Shown here: piece after piece, positions 26,062 to 35,814 of the stretch
Layout: each line of letters starts with the position of its first letter
Position numbering within the stretch: position 1 is the first letter of the stretch
DNA from: an uncultured Lachnospiraceae bacterium
GTDB lineage: Bacteria > Bacillota > Clostridia > Lachnospirales > Lachnospiraceae
Direction of reading: 5' to 3'
Assembly (NCBI GenBank): GCA_944381515.1
Contig: CALWLM010000027.1
Span: forward strand, 1-48,029
DNA: 48,029 bases
The notes under the pieces: model-generated
What the model saw: only the letters and a program-made list of their open reading frames with translations
Told to the model about the DNA's origin: nothing
Databases searched by the model: none
Position numbers and translations under genes: made by a program

Positions 26062-27045
26062 TCAGCCCAGCTTTGTTCCGCAGTTAGGGCAGAATTTGGC
26101 TCCCGATACCTTGGTGCCGCAATTCGGGCAGAAATTCACGCCCGAGCCTCCTGCGGGCTGTCCCCCCTGATAGCCGCCGCTTTGCTGATTCTGGTTCGTC
26201 TGATTTTGATTCATCTGATTCACCATCTGCTGCCCCATGGCCATACCCATCTGCATCTGCATCATATCTGAGGCTACGCCGTGTCCGCTGCCGCCCTTTG
26301 TCATGGCGTCCACCATGCCCATCTGCTGGTACCGATTCATATCGCCCACCATGCTCTGCGCCGCCGCTTTGGTCTGCATCCGCTGCACTTCCTCCGGGTA
26401 AGAGATGCTGGCGATGGCAAAGTCGGTGATACCGATGCCGATCTTCTGCATCTCCATGTCCAGATCCTCGCAGATGCCCTTGGAAATATCATAGGCATTG
26501 GCCTGCAGGTTGAACATGTCCTTGCCCTCTTTGGTAATCCACTTCATCAGCAGCTGATTCAGCATGGAGGTCACTCGCTCCCGCACCTCATCCACGCTGA
26601 ACTGTTTCTTAATACCGGCGATTCTCTCGATCAGAACCATGTCGTCGGCTACATAGCAGTTGTAGGTGCCAAAGGCCCGGATCGGCATACCGCCGGGCAG
26701 ACCTGCCGCCGGCAGATTGATGGCGTTTTTGGTTCCCCATTTCATCGGTACCTCTTTGGTGTTGACAAAGAGAACCTCCGCCCGCATCGGCGTATTAAAT
26801 CCAAACTTAAAGCTTTTGAGCGTACTGAGGAAAGGAACGATCTCCGATTCAATATCATAGCTTCCCTCGTCCCGGAATATGCCTTCTACCTTTCCATTGA
26901 ACATAAAGATGGCGTCCTGACCCTGTCTTATGATCAGCTTACTTCCCTTTTTGATCTCATCGTTGTTCCATTTCCAGAACAGAAGATCGTCACGATATTC
27001 TTCCCACTCCACCACATTTGCCAGTTGTCCACCGAAAATACCCAT
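26062..27045 (-). CDS. SPFH-domain protein with C-terminal zinc ribbon (YdjI-like)
   Basis: 327 residues. The first 220 or so form an SPFH/band-7-like domain (MGIFGGQLANVVEWEEYRDD to GIGITDFAIASISYPEE). Then comes a Met/Gln/Gly-rich linker and a double zinc-ribbon (CPNCGTK twice, residues about 305-325). B. subtilis YdjI has this arrangement and is encoded with a PspA homologue. The protein probably assembles at the membrane with the PspA-like protein encoded 49 bp upstream. It is the second gene of that operon. Confidence 0.88.
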   Translation of the reverse strand: MGIFGGQLANVVEWEEYRDDLLFWKWNNDEIKKGSKLIIRQGQDAIFMFNGKVEGIFRDEGSYDIESEIVPFLSTLKSFKFGFNTPMRAEVLFVNTKEVPMKWGTKNAINLPAAGLPGGMPIRAFGTYNCYVADDMVLIERIAGIKKQFSVDEVRERVTSMLNQLLMKWITKEGKDMFNLQANAYDISKGICEDLDMEMQKIGIGITDFAIASISYPEEVQRMQTKAAAQSMVGDMNRYQQMGMVDAMTKGGSGHGVASDMMQMQMGMAMGQQMVNQMNQNQTNQNQQSGGYQGGQPAGGSGVNFCPNCGTKVSGAKFCPNCGTKLG

Positions 27046-27094
27046 TTTTTATCCTCCTGCCCTTAAATAATATTAGCATAATGCCGCCGGCGGT

Positions 27095-27736
27095 TTATTG
27101 GCCGCCGGCCGGCCGTATATCGGATTCTTCCGCACCCCCACTGTTTTCAGCCTGGTCATACTTGCTCATCAGCTCCGACAGATCGTTGTCCTTCCCGCGC
27201 CCTTCCAGCTCTGCCATCGCTTCCGCCCGGTCCAAAGCCGCCTGAGCCTTTTGCTCGTTCTCCCGGAGACTTCCATCCCCCAGACTGTTCATAGCCTGGG
27301 AAAGCTCTGCGGCCGCCAGTTTTGCTTTGACCGCATCCCGGCGCGCCGTGATGTCGTTTAACTGGGCACTGGCCTTATCATAGAGCTTCTCTGCCTGCGA
27401 AGCATAGGACTGGGCTGCTTTCTCCTGTTTTTGCAGCTCCTCCAGCTGCTTTTGCAGAGCGGCCTTTTTATCCAGGAAAAATCTCGCATCCTTATCCTGG
27501 TCCCCCGATACCGCCTTGGCGGCATACCTTTCCATCTTTGCAATCTGGTCCTCGCACTGTGCGATCTCTCGTTTTCGCTTGTCCTGAGCCGCTAAAACCG
27601 CCTCGGTCTGTGCCTTCATATTCAAAAGCGCCTCCTGTATCTGCCTGACATATCGATCCAGCTGGTCCGTCTCATTTTTTTTCTTTCCGCCAAACAGGGA
27701 ACGAAGCCAGTTCCAAATCCTCCTGAAAATCCCCAT
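27095..27736 (-). CDS. PspA/IM30 family membrane-stress protein
   Basis: A 213-residue protein, almost entirely coiled coil after an amphipathic start (MGIFRRIWNWLRSLFGGKKK). The heptad-rich region LDRYVRQIQEALLNMKAQTE through about residue 180 is typical of PspA/Vipp1/YdjF proteins, which form scaffolds on damaged membranes. The C-terminal tail is acidic. ATG 27736 has AAGGGAGAG upstream. A strong promoter and a leader hairpin precede it. It pairs with the SPFH gene as in the B. subtilis ydjFGHI operon, but no ydjG/ydjH-like genes are present. Confidence 0.88.
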   Translation of the reverse strand: MGIFRRIWNWLRSLFGGKKKNETDQLDRYVRQIQEALLNMKAQTEAVLAAQDKRKREIAQCEDQIAKMERYAAKAVSGDQDKDARFFLDKKAALQKQLEELQKQEKAAQSYASQAEKLYDKASAQLNDITARRDAVKAKLAAAELSQAMNSLGDGSLRENEQKAQAALDRAEAMAELEGRGKDNDLSELMSKYDQAENSGGAEESDIRPAGGQ

Positions 27737-27773
27737 ATACTCTCTCCCTTCTGCGCGCGTCCCTTTCGGGGCC

Positions 27774-27797
27774 GCATCAGACCGTACGGCCTGATGC
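27774..27797 (-). other. Hairpin at the 5' end of the pspA leader
   Basis: On the minus strand GCATCAGGCC-GTAC-GGTCTGATGC folds into a 10-bp stem (one G-U) with a GTAC loop, starting 3-4 nt after the predicted transcription start. Its first arm and the promoter before it are shared with the lysozyme leader at 44831-44986. Confidence 0.7.
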
Positions 27798-27807
27798 TTA
27801 CGTGGAC

Positions 27808-27836
27808 ATTATAATACATTTCGGTCATGTTGTCCA
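27808..27836 (-). promoter_or_regulatory. Promoter of the pspA-SPFH operon
   Basis: TGGACA (27831-27836, minus strand), 17 bp, TATAAT (27808-27813). Eleven of twelve positions match consensus. Confidence 0.8.
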
Positions 27837-27894
27837 ATTAAAACGAGGGAAAGTTGCGTCCCCCAAATCACCAAGCTGCGTATCCTTTGAAAGA

Positions 27895-29598
27895 TCAGCG
27901 GAGGCTGGCAAAGGCGCCGTAGAGATCCAGCGTGCCGTATCCCCATTCTTTGTTGGGATAGGAAAGGTTGGGATTCCGGCCGGCCCCCTGGATTAACAGG
28001 GTACGAATCGCGCTGTTGTTCATCAGCACATTTCCGCCGCGAACGATTCCCCACTCCAGCAGGCACGCGGCAGCTCCCGCCGCGTGGGCGGCAGCCGGGC
28101 AGGTCCCCGTGCGTCTCGTATAACGGCCGCTAATTCCGGGACCGTAAATATCCACGCCGGGAGCAGCCAGATCGGGCTTTACCTCCTGCAGCCTGGTATA
28201 GCCGCGCCCTGAACGGATATAAATTCCGCCCGTATTGTGATTATACGCTCCTACGGCCAGCAGGCCTGCCGTGGCCGAGGGCACCGTCAGCGTCGTATCC
28301 GGGTCCGCGTTCAGAAAAACCGTATCGTCCTGGGCAAAGCCCCGGACAGGCAGCCACATATGAAAGACCCCGGTCAGGAGATTTACACAGTAGACACGCA
28401 CATTCCATACGCCGGGAACCGGCGTCAGGAAGCGCAGTACGATCAGCTGACTGTTGGAACGCACATCCAAAATCCGATAGCTTACGTCCACCGCCGAGCT
28501 TTCCAGCACAAAATTCACCACCTGGCTCTGTCCCAGCCGCAAGGGAATCTGCGGTACCTGGTCGCCTCCGGGAGAAGTAATGGAAACGGCAAAACGGTCA
28601 GGAATCTGCGCCCACAGCTCCAGCTGAAATCCCCTTTCACCCGGAGCCACCCGAATTTCCACATCTGCGTAGTCTCCCTCTTTCTGGATCTGACCGCGAT
28701 AATGGTGAGACAGACCGGTCTCATTGCCGGTAGGTACTACCACGGAGATTCCCGGCTGTTCCACCAGCATTTCCAAGGTCTGCGACAGAGGCGAGCCTCC
28801 GGTATGGCTGCCCCAGTTGGTCCCCAGGCAGCACAGGATCACCAGGGGAACCTTAAGCTCCTCTCTGAGCCTGCGAAGATACGAGGCCGCCAGCATGATA
28901 TCATTCTCCTGGTAGGCCCTGGCATCCTCCCGAATTCCATAAAAATCACGCAAATACCTTTTGGCCGGCTTTAGCTTGACCATGGCTATGGAAGCCTGAG
29001 GCGCCGCCCCCGTAAAAACATCCGCCGGCATCTCCCCGCCGGCGGCCACACCTGCCATAAAAGTACCGTGCCCCGACTCATCCTGCGAGGGCACCACCGC
29101 CAGAGGGTCCTGCGAACGCAGCGCCTCATTGATCTGTTCCCTTCGATACTCCGAGCCGTAGCTCATCCACCGGGGGGCAGGTCCATCCTGCAATGTCTGA
29201 TCCCAGATCGCCTCGATTCGGGTACTGCCGTCGGGCCGCCGAAAGACAGGATTCTGGTAATCAATCCCCGTATCGATAAGACCGATCAGCACGCCCTGCC
29301 CGGTGAGCCCCAGAGCAGACTGACGCACCTGAATGATTCCGGAAGCCGTCATACTGGTAGTATCCTCCAGTGCATACAGCTTGGGAATCATGCTGTAGGG
29401 AATCCGGCTGTAGCTCAAAGGCTCCCACTCCCTTTTGGGCACGTAAAAGGATGCATAGCGATTGTTTACCGCCTGACTGCAGTAAGAGGACGGCTCGGCC
29501 TGTATGTCCTCCGGAAAATAATATTCCACGATAAAATCCCCGTAATCCTCCGACATGATATTTTCGCCGCAGCTGCCGCGTTCTTTGTTCTCCGGCAT
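27895..29598 (-). CDS. Subtilisin-family S8 protease with Cys at the nucleophile
   Basis: A 567-residue subtilase of the CspC/CspB-like clostridial type, without an obvious export signal. The catalytic Asp lies in GLIDTGID (near residue 106), His in SGHGTFMAG (near 176) and the oxyanion Asn in PTGNETG. The usual GTSxAA motif reads GTCPAAAHAAG, so the nucleophile position (residue 500, codon 28101-28099) is TGC, cysteine, rather than serine. The flanking motif is intact, so this looks like a substitution and not decay. It may be a cysteine-nucleophile enzyme or a non-proteolytic pseudoprotease like C. difficile CspC. ATG 29598 has GGGAGG upstream. Confidence 0.9.
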   Translation of the reverse strand: MPENKERGSCGENIMSEDYGDFIVEYYFPEDIQAEPSSYCSQAVNNRYASFYVPKREWEPLSYSRIPYSMIPKLYALEDTTSMTASGIIQVRQSALGLTGQGVLIGLIDTGIDYQNPVFRRPDGSTRIEAIWDQTLQDGPAPRWMSYGSEYRREQINEALRSQDPLAVVPSQDESGHGTFMAGVAAGGEMPADVFTGAAPQASIAMVKLKPAKRYLRDFYGIREDARAYQENDIMLAASYLRRLREELKVPLVILCCLGTNWGSHTGGSPLSQTLEMLVEQPGISVVVPTGNETGLSHHYRGQIQKEGDYADVEIRVAPGERGFQLELWAQIPDRFAVSITSPGGDQVPQIPLRLGQSQVVNFVLESSAVDVSYRILDVRSNSQLIVLRFLTPVPGVWNVRVYCVNLLTGVFHMWLPVRGFAQDDTVFLNADPDTTLTVPSATAGLLAVGAYNHNTGGIYIRSGRGYTRLQEVKPDLAAPGVDIYGPGISGRYTRRTGTCPAAAHAAGAAACLLEWGIVRGGNVLMNNSAIRTLLIQGAGRNPNLSYPNKEWGYGTLDLYGAFASLR

Positions 29599-29655
29599 TT
29601 TTTCCTCCCGAAATTTTTTCTATCTCTATGCTATGCTTTTTTATTCCTTGGGATG

Positions 29656-29706
29656 AAAAAAGAGAGGGCGAAAAGCGTCCGTCATCCGCTCTCTGCTCTC
29701 TCTTTT
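29656..29706 (-). terminator. Possible terminator of clpX
   Basis: On the minus strand AAAAGAGAG (29698-29706) pairs with CTCTCTTTT (29658-29666) around a 31-nt loop, ending in six Ts, about 12 bp after the clpX stop. The loop is long, so confidence is moderate. Confidence 0.5.
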
Positions 29707-29717
29707 ATAAGCCGTTT

Positions 29718-31238
29718 CTAACCCTCTAACAGCGGCATCCCCCGCAGCGCAATCTTAGGTCCGCCGGTATGTTCCAGATACTCTTTGGTGATCGTAACAG
29801 AACCAATATTGTCATCCTTGGGAATCTCATACATAATGTCCATCATAAACTCTTCGATGATGGAACGCAGCGCCCTGGCTCCCGTCTCCTTCTCCATCGC
29901 CTTTCTGGCAATGACTTTTAATGCCTCATCCTCAAAGATCAGCTGCACCTCATCCATCGCCAAAAGCTTCTGATACTGACGTATAATCGCATTCTTCGGC
30001 TCCTTCAAAATACGCAGCATCAGATCCTCCGTCAGAGATTCCAGCGCCACCACGATGGGCAGACGGCCCAAAAACTCCGGTATCATGCCGAACTGACGCA
30101 AATCTTCCGTCGTCACACGGGACAGAATATTTTTGTCCGAAGCATACTGGTCCCGCAGCTCTGCGTTAAAACCAATTCCGGCGCTCTTGTTTAAGCGATC
30201 CCGGATAATATCCTCCAGATCCGGGAAGGCGCCTCCGCAGATAAACAGGATGTTGGTGGTGTTTACCGTGGTCATGGGCACCATGGCATTCTTGCTGTTG
30301 GAACCCACAGGCACCTCAACCTCCGCTCCCTCCAGCATCTTTAACAGCTCCTGCTGCACTGACTCTCCGCTCACATCCCGAGTGGTGGTATTCTTTTTCT
30401 TGGCAATCTTATCAATCTCGTCAATATAGACAATACCATGCTCTGCCTTCTCCACATCGTTGTCCGCGGCGGCAAGGAGCTTGGAAATCACGCTTTCGAT
30501 ATCGTCGCCTATATAACCGGCCTCCGTCAGCGAAGTAGCGTCCGCAATGGCAAGGGGAACATTGAGAAGCCTTGCCAGCGTCTTTACCAGATACGTCTTG
30601 CCGCTGCCGGTAGGGCCCAAAAGCAGCATATTGGACTTCTCGATCTCTATGCCGTCGGACGGGTCTGCCGTCACTCGCTTGTAATGATTATACACGGCCA
30701 CAGAAATCGCCTTTTTGGCCTGCTCCTGTCCCACCACATACTCATCCAGCTGCGCCTTCATCTGATGGGGCGCAGGGATTTTATGGCGGTCAAATCCGGC
30801 TGCAGCCTCCGGCTCCTTTTCTTTCTTCTTTTTCAGCTTCTGTCTCTTAGGAACCTCCGGACTGTTTAATCCCAGCTCGTTGAGATTAATCAGCTCCATT
30901 CCCATTCCCGGATAATTCTTGAGGATCTCCTGGTAGCGGTCCAGACTTCCGTTCTGGAGAGAATTAAACGCCTTCTGCATACAGTCTGAGCAGATGTCCA
31001 TGTTGCCGGGCATACGAATCAGACGTCCGGCGCGGCTCTCCGGCCTGCGGCAGATAAAACACACCTTCTCGTAATCGTCATCATCCGAATGGGATTCTGA
31101 AACATTCGCAGCCTTTGCCGAAGAAGCCCCGTCAGAGACCTCTTTCTTCGCCTCATCGCCCGTTTTTTCTGTCCCGGCACCTTTCTCAGTTTCTCCAGTC
31201 TCCTCCGTCTCTTCAGGATTTCTATACTCTTCACTCAT
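29718..31238 (-). CDS. clpX: ATP-dependent Clp protease ATP-binding subunit ClpX
   Basis: An AAA+ unfoldase that feeds proteins to ClpP. At 506 residues it is longer than usual (about 420-430) because of an acidic N-terminal extension of about 55 residues and a Lys/Glu linker after the zinc domain. The C4 zinc finger reads CFICRR then CSDC. Walker A GPTGSGKT is near residue 211, Walker B VYIDEIDKIA near 270, and the GIGF loop that docks to ClpP is present. clpP is not adjacent, unlike in many Firmicutes, so this may be a second, diverged ClpX. A TATAAT at 31282-31287 (minus) could be its -10. Confidence 0.92.
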   Translation of the reverse strand: MSEEYRNPEETEETGETEKGAGTEKTGDEAKKEVSDGASSAKAANVSESHSDDDDYEKVCFICRRPESRAGRLIRMPGNMDICSDCMQKAFNSLQNGSLDRYQEILKNYPGMGMELINLNELGLNSPEVPKRQKLKKKKEKEPEAAAGFDRHKIPAPHQMKAQLDEYVVGQEQAKKAISVAVYNHYKRVTADPSDGIEIEKSNMLLLGPTGSGKTYLVKTLARLLNVPLAIADATSLTEAGYIGDDIESVISKLLAAADNDVEKAEHGIVYIDEIDKIAKKKNTTTRDVSGESVQQELLKMLEGAEVEVPVGSNSKNAMVPMTTVNTTNILFICGGAFPDLEDIIRDRLNKSAGIGFNAELRDQYASDKNILSRVTTEDLRQFGMIPEFLGRLPIVVALESLTEDLMLRILKEPKNAIIRQYQKLLAMDEVQLIFEDEALKVIARKAMEKETGARALRSIIEEFMMDIMYEIPKDDNIGSVTITKEYLEHTGGPKIALRGMPLLEG

Positions 31239-31397
31239 ATGTGCTTATTCTCCTTTGTGGCAATATCCTTACACCCATACCATTATAGTATACCTGAGAT
31301 TATTCCATCACACAAGTAAACTTATCATAAACTCTCAGCCCGCCCAGGCGCCTCGCTAAGCTCTCGGCCCCCATGACCTCCTCTTTTGCAGGGGCGG

Positions 31398-31425
31398 AAA
31401 AAACCGCCCGGCGCTAGCCGGACGG
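31398..31425 (-). terminator. Intrinsic terminator of the htrA-like gene
   Basis: On the minus strand CCGTCCGGC-TAGC-GCCGGGCGG forms a 9-bp stem with one T-G pair and is followed by six Ts. It lies 46 bp after the protease stop. Confidence 0.85.
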
Positions 31426-31470
31426 CTTTTCCAGAGAAAAAGGGAAATGATACAATATTTTTATGGGAAA

Positions 31471-32838
31471 TTACTGATTGGTTTCAGTAAAGTCCCTCTC
31501 ATAAGCTAAAGTTACATCCACGGTCATCTCCTGATAGGAGCCATCAACCTGACGCTGCAGCGTCACCGTCACGGTTTCGCCTCCGGCAAAATAGCTCAGG
31601 GCATCCTGCAAATCTGTCACACTTGCAACACTGTAGCGATCCACCTGTGTAATGATATCCATCTCCTGAATACCGGCCGACTCTGCGGGAGAACCCTCTA
31701 CCACGGAATAAACAAACACACCTTCGGGCATTCCATACATAGAGGCAGACTGGCTGTCCACCGTTACCGGCTGAATTCCCAGATAACTGGCATCCTCCTC
31801 GGATACTCTCTCGCGCGTCTCATAGTTCATCATCTCATTAATCAGATCTTTTACAGATGAGATCGGGATTGCATAGCCAATACCTTCCACCTGTTCATCC
31901 ATCAGCTTTGCCGTATTAATACCAACTACTTCACCGGCAGCATTGAGCAAAGCGCCGCCGCTGTTGCCGGGATTGATGGCTGCGGATACCTGCATAACCG
32001 TCAGAGTCACTCCTTCATCCGTAGTCACTTCACGGTTCAGGGCGCTGACGCAGCCCTCTGTCACAGACTGTCCGTAACCCATGGCGTTGCCGATGGCAAT
32101 AACGCCCTGCCCAATCTTAAGAGCATCGGAATCTCCCAGAGTAGCAATTGCAATGGCGCTGCGGGTATCGCTGCTCAGAGAATCCATCGGAACAGAAATA
32201 ATGGCAATATCTGCATTGGGCTTCGTGCCCTTGATCGTTGCCTCTGCCGTAGTATTATCTGCAAACTGTACCGTCAAAGTTTCACTGTTTTCCACCACAT
32301 GATTGTTGGTGACAATCAGAAGCTCGGTGTCATTCTGGCCGATAATAATACCGGAACCGCTTCCCTCTGTAGGGATCTCAACCGTACCCTGCCAGAAACC
32401 GAAGTTCTGCGTTGTATATCCGGAATTGGTGATGGCCACGATAGAGGGCATCACATTTTCCACCACATCAGATACATCGGTCAGTATGACGGAACCGGTC
32501 GTTCCCTGATTGACCGCCGAAGTCGCGGTGTTCTCAATGGCTTCCGCTCCCGTCTCTGTCTCAGCCGCCTGGGTCTCATTGGAAGCCACCTCTTCCGATC
32601 CATCCCTCAGCTGATCCAGTATTGTATGAGCGCTGTAGCCGCCTGCCGCCGCCACACCTACCAGCAGGAGCATACCCAGCGTAATTGCTACGACTCGGCC
32701 AACGCCGCCTTTTTTCTTTTTCGGCTTCTTAGGATCATAGTCATTGCCGTAATACCCGCCGTCACGATGACTGCCGGAATTATAATTCGTTTCATTGTTC
32801 GTATATCCATTATCATTGTAATTATACTCCTCACTCAT
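31471..32838 (-). CDS. HtrA/DegP-like serine protease
   Basis: A 455-residue membrane-anchored envelope quality-control protease. An Asn/Tyr-rich cytosolic tail is followed by one transmembrane helix (VAITLGMLLLVGVAAAGGY), a linker, a trypsin-like domain with His in TNNHVVE (near residue 178), Asp in NADIAII (near 208) and Ser in NPGNSGGAL (near 293), and one PDZ domain (about 335-445). The layout matches Firmicutes HtrA/HtrB. ATG 32838 has a GGAAG-type ribosome site. It has its own promoter and terminator. Confidence 0.94.
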   Translation of the reverse strand: MSEEYNYNDNGYTNNETNYNSGSHRDGGYYGNDYDPKKPKKKKGGVGRVVAITLGMLLLVGVAAAGGYSAHTILDQLRDGSEEVASNETQAAETETGAEAIENTATSAVNQGTTGSVILTDVSDVVENVMPSIVAITNSGYTTQNFGFWQGTVEIPTEGSGSGIIIGQNDTELLIVTNNHVVENSETLTVQFADNTTAEATIKGTKPNADIAIISVPMDSLSSDTRSAIAIATLGDSDALKIGQGVIAIGNAMGYGQSVTEGCVSALNREVTTDEGVTLTVMQVSAAINPGNSGGALLNAAGEVVGINTAKLMDEQVEGIGYAIPISSVKDLINEMMNYETRERVSEEDASYLGIQPVTVDSQSASMYGMPEGVFVYSVVEGSPAESAGIQEMDIITQVDRYSVASVTDLQDALSYFAGGETVTVTLQRQVDGSYQEMTVDVTLAYERDFTETNQ

Positions 32839-32898
32839 GGTAAGACTTCCTTTCTCATACTTCTTTCTATTTCAAACATCTCTGTCTCTCTTACTATG

Positions 32899-32927
32899 CC
32901 TATAATATAGAGCGGATTTGTGTTCAA
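32899..32927 (-). promoter_or_regulatory. Promoter of the htrA-like gene
   Basis: TTGAAC (32922-32927, minus strand), 17 bp, TATAGG (32899-32904). Both hexamers are partial matches, and the position suits the start at 32838. Confidence 0.5.
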
Positions 32928-32960
32928 AGTGTGTTAAAACCTTTAAAAAAAAACGAAATC

Positions 32961-33005
32961 AAAAACGCCTCCATACCAGGCTCACGGCTTGGCGCGGAGG
33001 CGTTT
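32961..33005 (-). terminator. Intrinsic terminator of the LCP gene
   Basis: AAACGCCTCC and GGAGGCGTTT form a 10-bp stem, with a smaller helix likely inside the loop. On the minus strand it ends in TTTTT. It follows the LCP stop by 22 bp and closes the polysaccharide transcript. Confidence 0.75.
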
Positions 33006-33027
33006 CATCGCCTTTCATTTTATCCGG

Positions 33028-34212
33028 TTAATCGGAGGCAGGAGCTCCTATTCCGGAATATTCTTCGATATATTTGCTAATGGCCTTGACTGTGCCGGAG
33101 GCTTCATAGCTCTCATTGTCATAGAGGAAGGCATGAAGCTGCTCCACGTTTTGCTCCAGTCCCTGGGGGAAAACATAGGAGGCGCCGTCCACAGTAGCCG
33201 CCTGACGGTCGAAGGGGAAGCCGGCCGTATCCACAATGTTGAACCGAGAAATAGCTCCCGCCATGGAAAGCACGTCGGCAATCGTCAGATTGGTGGAAAC
33301 ATAGCCAAAGACCTCGTCGGCAATACTGTTTAGAGTGGACAGGCTGGCCTGCTTGGCCTTTTCCAGCATCAGGCTCACCACCTGGCGCTGTCTCTCGGCG
33401 CGTCCATAGTCATTGTCGATATAGCGAATCCGGCAGAAGGCTACCGCCTGGACTCCGTTTAAATGCTGATAGCCCGGCGAGTAAATGTAATCGGACTCAA
33501 AATTATCGGGATCGGACCAGATACCGGTGGAATTTCGCGTTTCCTGAATATAGCCGTTGATATACTGCATCATCGACTCCGGCACCTCGATATCGATGCC
33601 GCCCAGCAAATCTATGGCATGAGCCACCGCATACCAGTTGACCGACACATACTCCGTAATATTCAGGTCCAGATTACGGTTCAGGGCGTCGATCGCTCCC
33701 TTTGCCCCCTCTCTCCAGTACATCGTGGTCATTTTGCGGAAAGCATTGGTGTCGTAAGGATCATTGACAAACAAATCCCGGAATACCGAAGCCAGCTTGA
33801 TATCGCCGGTCTCATTGTTGATGCTCACAAGCATTACCACATCGGAATGTCCCGTTTCCGTGGTCATATCTCTTGCATCCGTTCCAAAAACCGCAATGGT
33901 CCGATAGCCGGACAGCGACTGCAGCGTATCCTCGGACAGATCGTCGTTGACCTGAATATCACTGTCGCTGAAATCCGCCTTGATGATCTTGTCCCATTTG
34001 GAATAAACAAAGATCACTACTCCCAGGAAAACTAGAACCACAGCCTCCAGGGCCAGAATAATCGCTTTGCGGCGGCGGCGTTTCTTTTTTCGCATCAGCT
34101 CCTTCTGCCGGTTTCTCTCCTCCTGCTTTCTGCGCTGCGCTATTTCTTCCTGGGAAAGCGAACGACTCCGGCGTCTGACCGGAGGCGTCTCCCTGTTTCT
34201 TGTACTTGCCAT
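33028..34212 (-). CDS. LytR-CpsA-Psr (LCP) family ligase
   Basis: A 394-residue membrane protein. A very basic cytosolic start (RKKRRRRKAI) precedes one transmembrane helix and an extracellular LCP domain with FGTDARDMTTETGHSDVVML and ASVFRDLFV. LCP enzymes transfer polymers from undecaprenyl lipid carriers to peptidoglycan. ATG 34212 with GGAGGA upstream is chosen over the longer reading from 34260, which overlaps the preceding gene. It follows the initiating transferase by 13 bp, so it probably attaches the polysaccharide made by this cluster. Confidence 0.94.
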   Translation of the reverse strand: MASTRNRETPPVRRRSRSLSQEEIAQRRKQEERNRQKELMRKKKRRRRKAIILALEAVVLVFLGVVIFVYSKWDKIIKADFSDSDIQVNDDLSEDTLQSLSGYRTIAVFGTDARDMTTETGHSDVVMLVSINNETGDIKLASVFRDLFVNDPYDTNAFRKMTTMYWREGAKGAIDALNRNLDLNITEYVSVNWYAVAHAIDLLGGIDIEVPESMMQYINGYIQETRNSTGIWSDPDNFESDYIYSPGYQHLNGVQAVAFCRIRYIDNDYGRAERQRQVVSLMLEKAKQASLSTLNSIADEVFGYVSTNLTIADVLSMAGAISRFNIVDTAGFPFDRQAATVDGASYVFPQGLEQNVEQLHAFLYDNESYEASGTVKAISKYIEEYSGIGAPASD

Positions 34213-34225
34213 AAAAATCCTCCTG

Positions 34226-35650
34226 CTAGTATGCGTTTTTATTGATAAAACCGTGTACAACTGTTAAAAGCAAAATTTTGATGTCAAAACTCACGGTCCA
34301 GTTTTCAATATAATACAGGTCATACTCAATTCTCTTGCGGATGGAAGTATCGCCGCGGTAGCCGTTGACCTGCGCCCAGCCGGTCATTCCCGGCCGCACC
34401 TGATGCTTAATCATATAACGGGGAATTTCCTCCCGGAATTTTTCCACAAAGAAAGGCCGCTCCGGTCTGGGTCCCACCAGGCTCATATCCCCCTTGAGCA
34501 CGTTAAAAAGCTGTGGGAGTTCGTCAATACTGGTTTTGCGGATAAAGCGCCCTACCTTCGTGACACGGCAGTCCCCGGCCGTCGTCCACTCCTTTTTCTC
34601 CTCAGAGGGCACCTGTACGCACATGGAACGGAATTTATACATGGAAAACGCCCGGTTGTGAAGTCCCACCCTCTCCTGCCGGAAAATAATCGGTCCCGGA
34701 GAAGACAGCTTTACCGCCAGCGCCGTAGCCAGCATTACGGGAGAAAACACCACCAGGCAGACAATTGCCCCTGCAATATCAATTCCTCTCTTCAGCGTGG
34801 CATTAAAAGAGTCTGTAAGGGGCACATGGCGAATGTGAATCACCGGCAGGCCCATCAGGTCCTCCGTATAGGGGCGGGTCGGAATAATATTGTTGTAATC
34901 CGGCACAAATTTGGTGTGAACGCCCGACTTCTCGCAGACGGTCACAATCCTCTCCAGCTTGTTATACTCGCCCAATCCCAGAGTAATAACGATCTCATCC
35001 AGCCGGTTCACCGCCAGAATATCTTCCAGCTCTGACGTGGAGCCGATCACATGCACACCCCGGTACTCATAGCCCCAGTCCGTATTGTCGTCCAGTATTC
35101 CGCGGATCTTATAACCCCAGATGGGATTTTCCATAACCCGGTCAATATAGGAAAAAGCCGCGCGGCTGCATCCCACTAAGATCACATGCTTCTGGTTATA
35201 GCCCTTGCGGCGAAAGAGTCTGAGCACCCGGCGCACCGAATAGCGGAAGATCATATCTCCCAGGGTGTTCATCACAAAGAAAAGGGCGAGCATGGGCCGG
35301 GAAAAATCCTGCAAAGCCTCTTTTCCCAAAAACAAAATCAGAGAAAAAATCAGCAGAACGATGATGTTGCCCTGAATAATGCTCCCGATCTCCTTCATGC
35401 TCTGGGTCACCCGCTTGGGGGCATAGAGATGAAGAATCCAGTAAACGCACAAAGTGGCCGGCACCAAAAAAAGCAGGGCGGACATATATTGACTGAAGGA
35501 ATAGCCGCCCAGCTCACCTTCACCGGCAAAGGGAGTCAGAATCTGAAATTCGAACACCAAAACATAAGCCGCCAGATACGAGGCCACAATAACCACCGCA
35601 TCCAGCAGTACCGCCAGATTATTTAATCTCTTCTGATTTTCTTTAATCAC
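34226..35650 (-). CDS. WbaP/WcaJ-type undecaprenyl-phosphate sugar phosphotransferase
   Basis: A 474-residue polyprenyl glycosylphosphotransferase that starts surface-polysaccharide repeat units by placing a sugar-1-phosphate on undecaprenyl phosphate. It has four N-terminal transmembrane helices, a Rossmann-like middle ([18 protein letters not shown]) and a C-terminal transferase domain ([56 protein letters not shown]). It precedes the LCP gene. The sugar cannot be assigned. The 164-bp gap upstream has a possible weak promoter (TTGCAA-17-TAATAT) and an inverted repeat AAACCGC/GCGGTTT. Confidence 0.92.
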   Translation of the reverse strand: MIKENQKRLNNLAVLLDAVVIVASYLAAYVLVFEFQILTPFAGEGELGGYSFSQYMSALLFLVPATLCVYWILHLYAPKRVTQSMKEIGSIIQGNIIVLLIFSLILFLGKEALQDFSRPMLALFFVMNTLGDMIFRYSVRRVLRLFRRKGYNQKHVILVGCSRAAFSYIDRVMENPIWGYKIRGILDDNTDWGYEYRGVHVIGSTSELEDILAVNRLDEIVITLGLGEYNKLERIVTVCEKSGVHTKFVPDYNNIIPTRPYTEDLMGLPVIHIRHVPLTDSFNATLKRGIDIAGAIVCLVVFSPVMLATALAVKLSSPGPIIFRQERVGLHNRAFSMYKFRSMCVQVPSEEKKEWTTAGDCRVTKVGRFIRKTSIDELPQLFNVLKGDMSLVGPRPERPFFVEKFREEIPRYMIKHQVRPGMTGWAQVNGYRGDTSIRKRIEYDLYYIENWTVSFDIKILLLTVVHGFINKNAY

Positions 35651-35814
35651 GGTAGTACCCCCGGCTTATCCTGTGCAAACCGCCTCTGACGCTCCAAAAG
35701 CCAGAGTATCCAAAATGCGGTTTTGTCTGTCTCTCTGCAAAAAAGGACATGTTTCGTTTGCTATATTACTCTAAAGCCGTCCAGATTGCAAGGAAAAAAA
35801 AGCGCTCAATTTTC

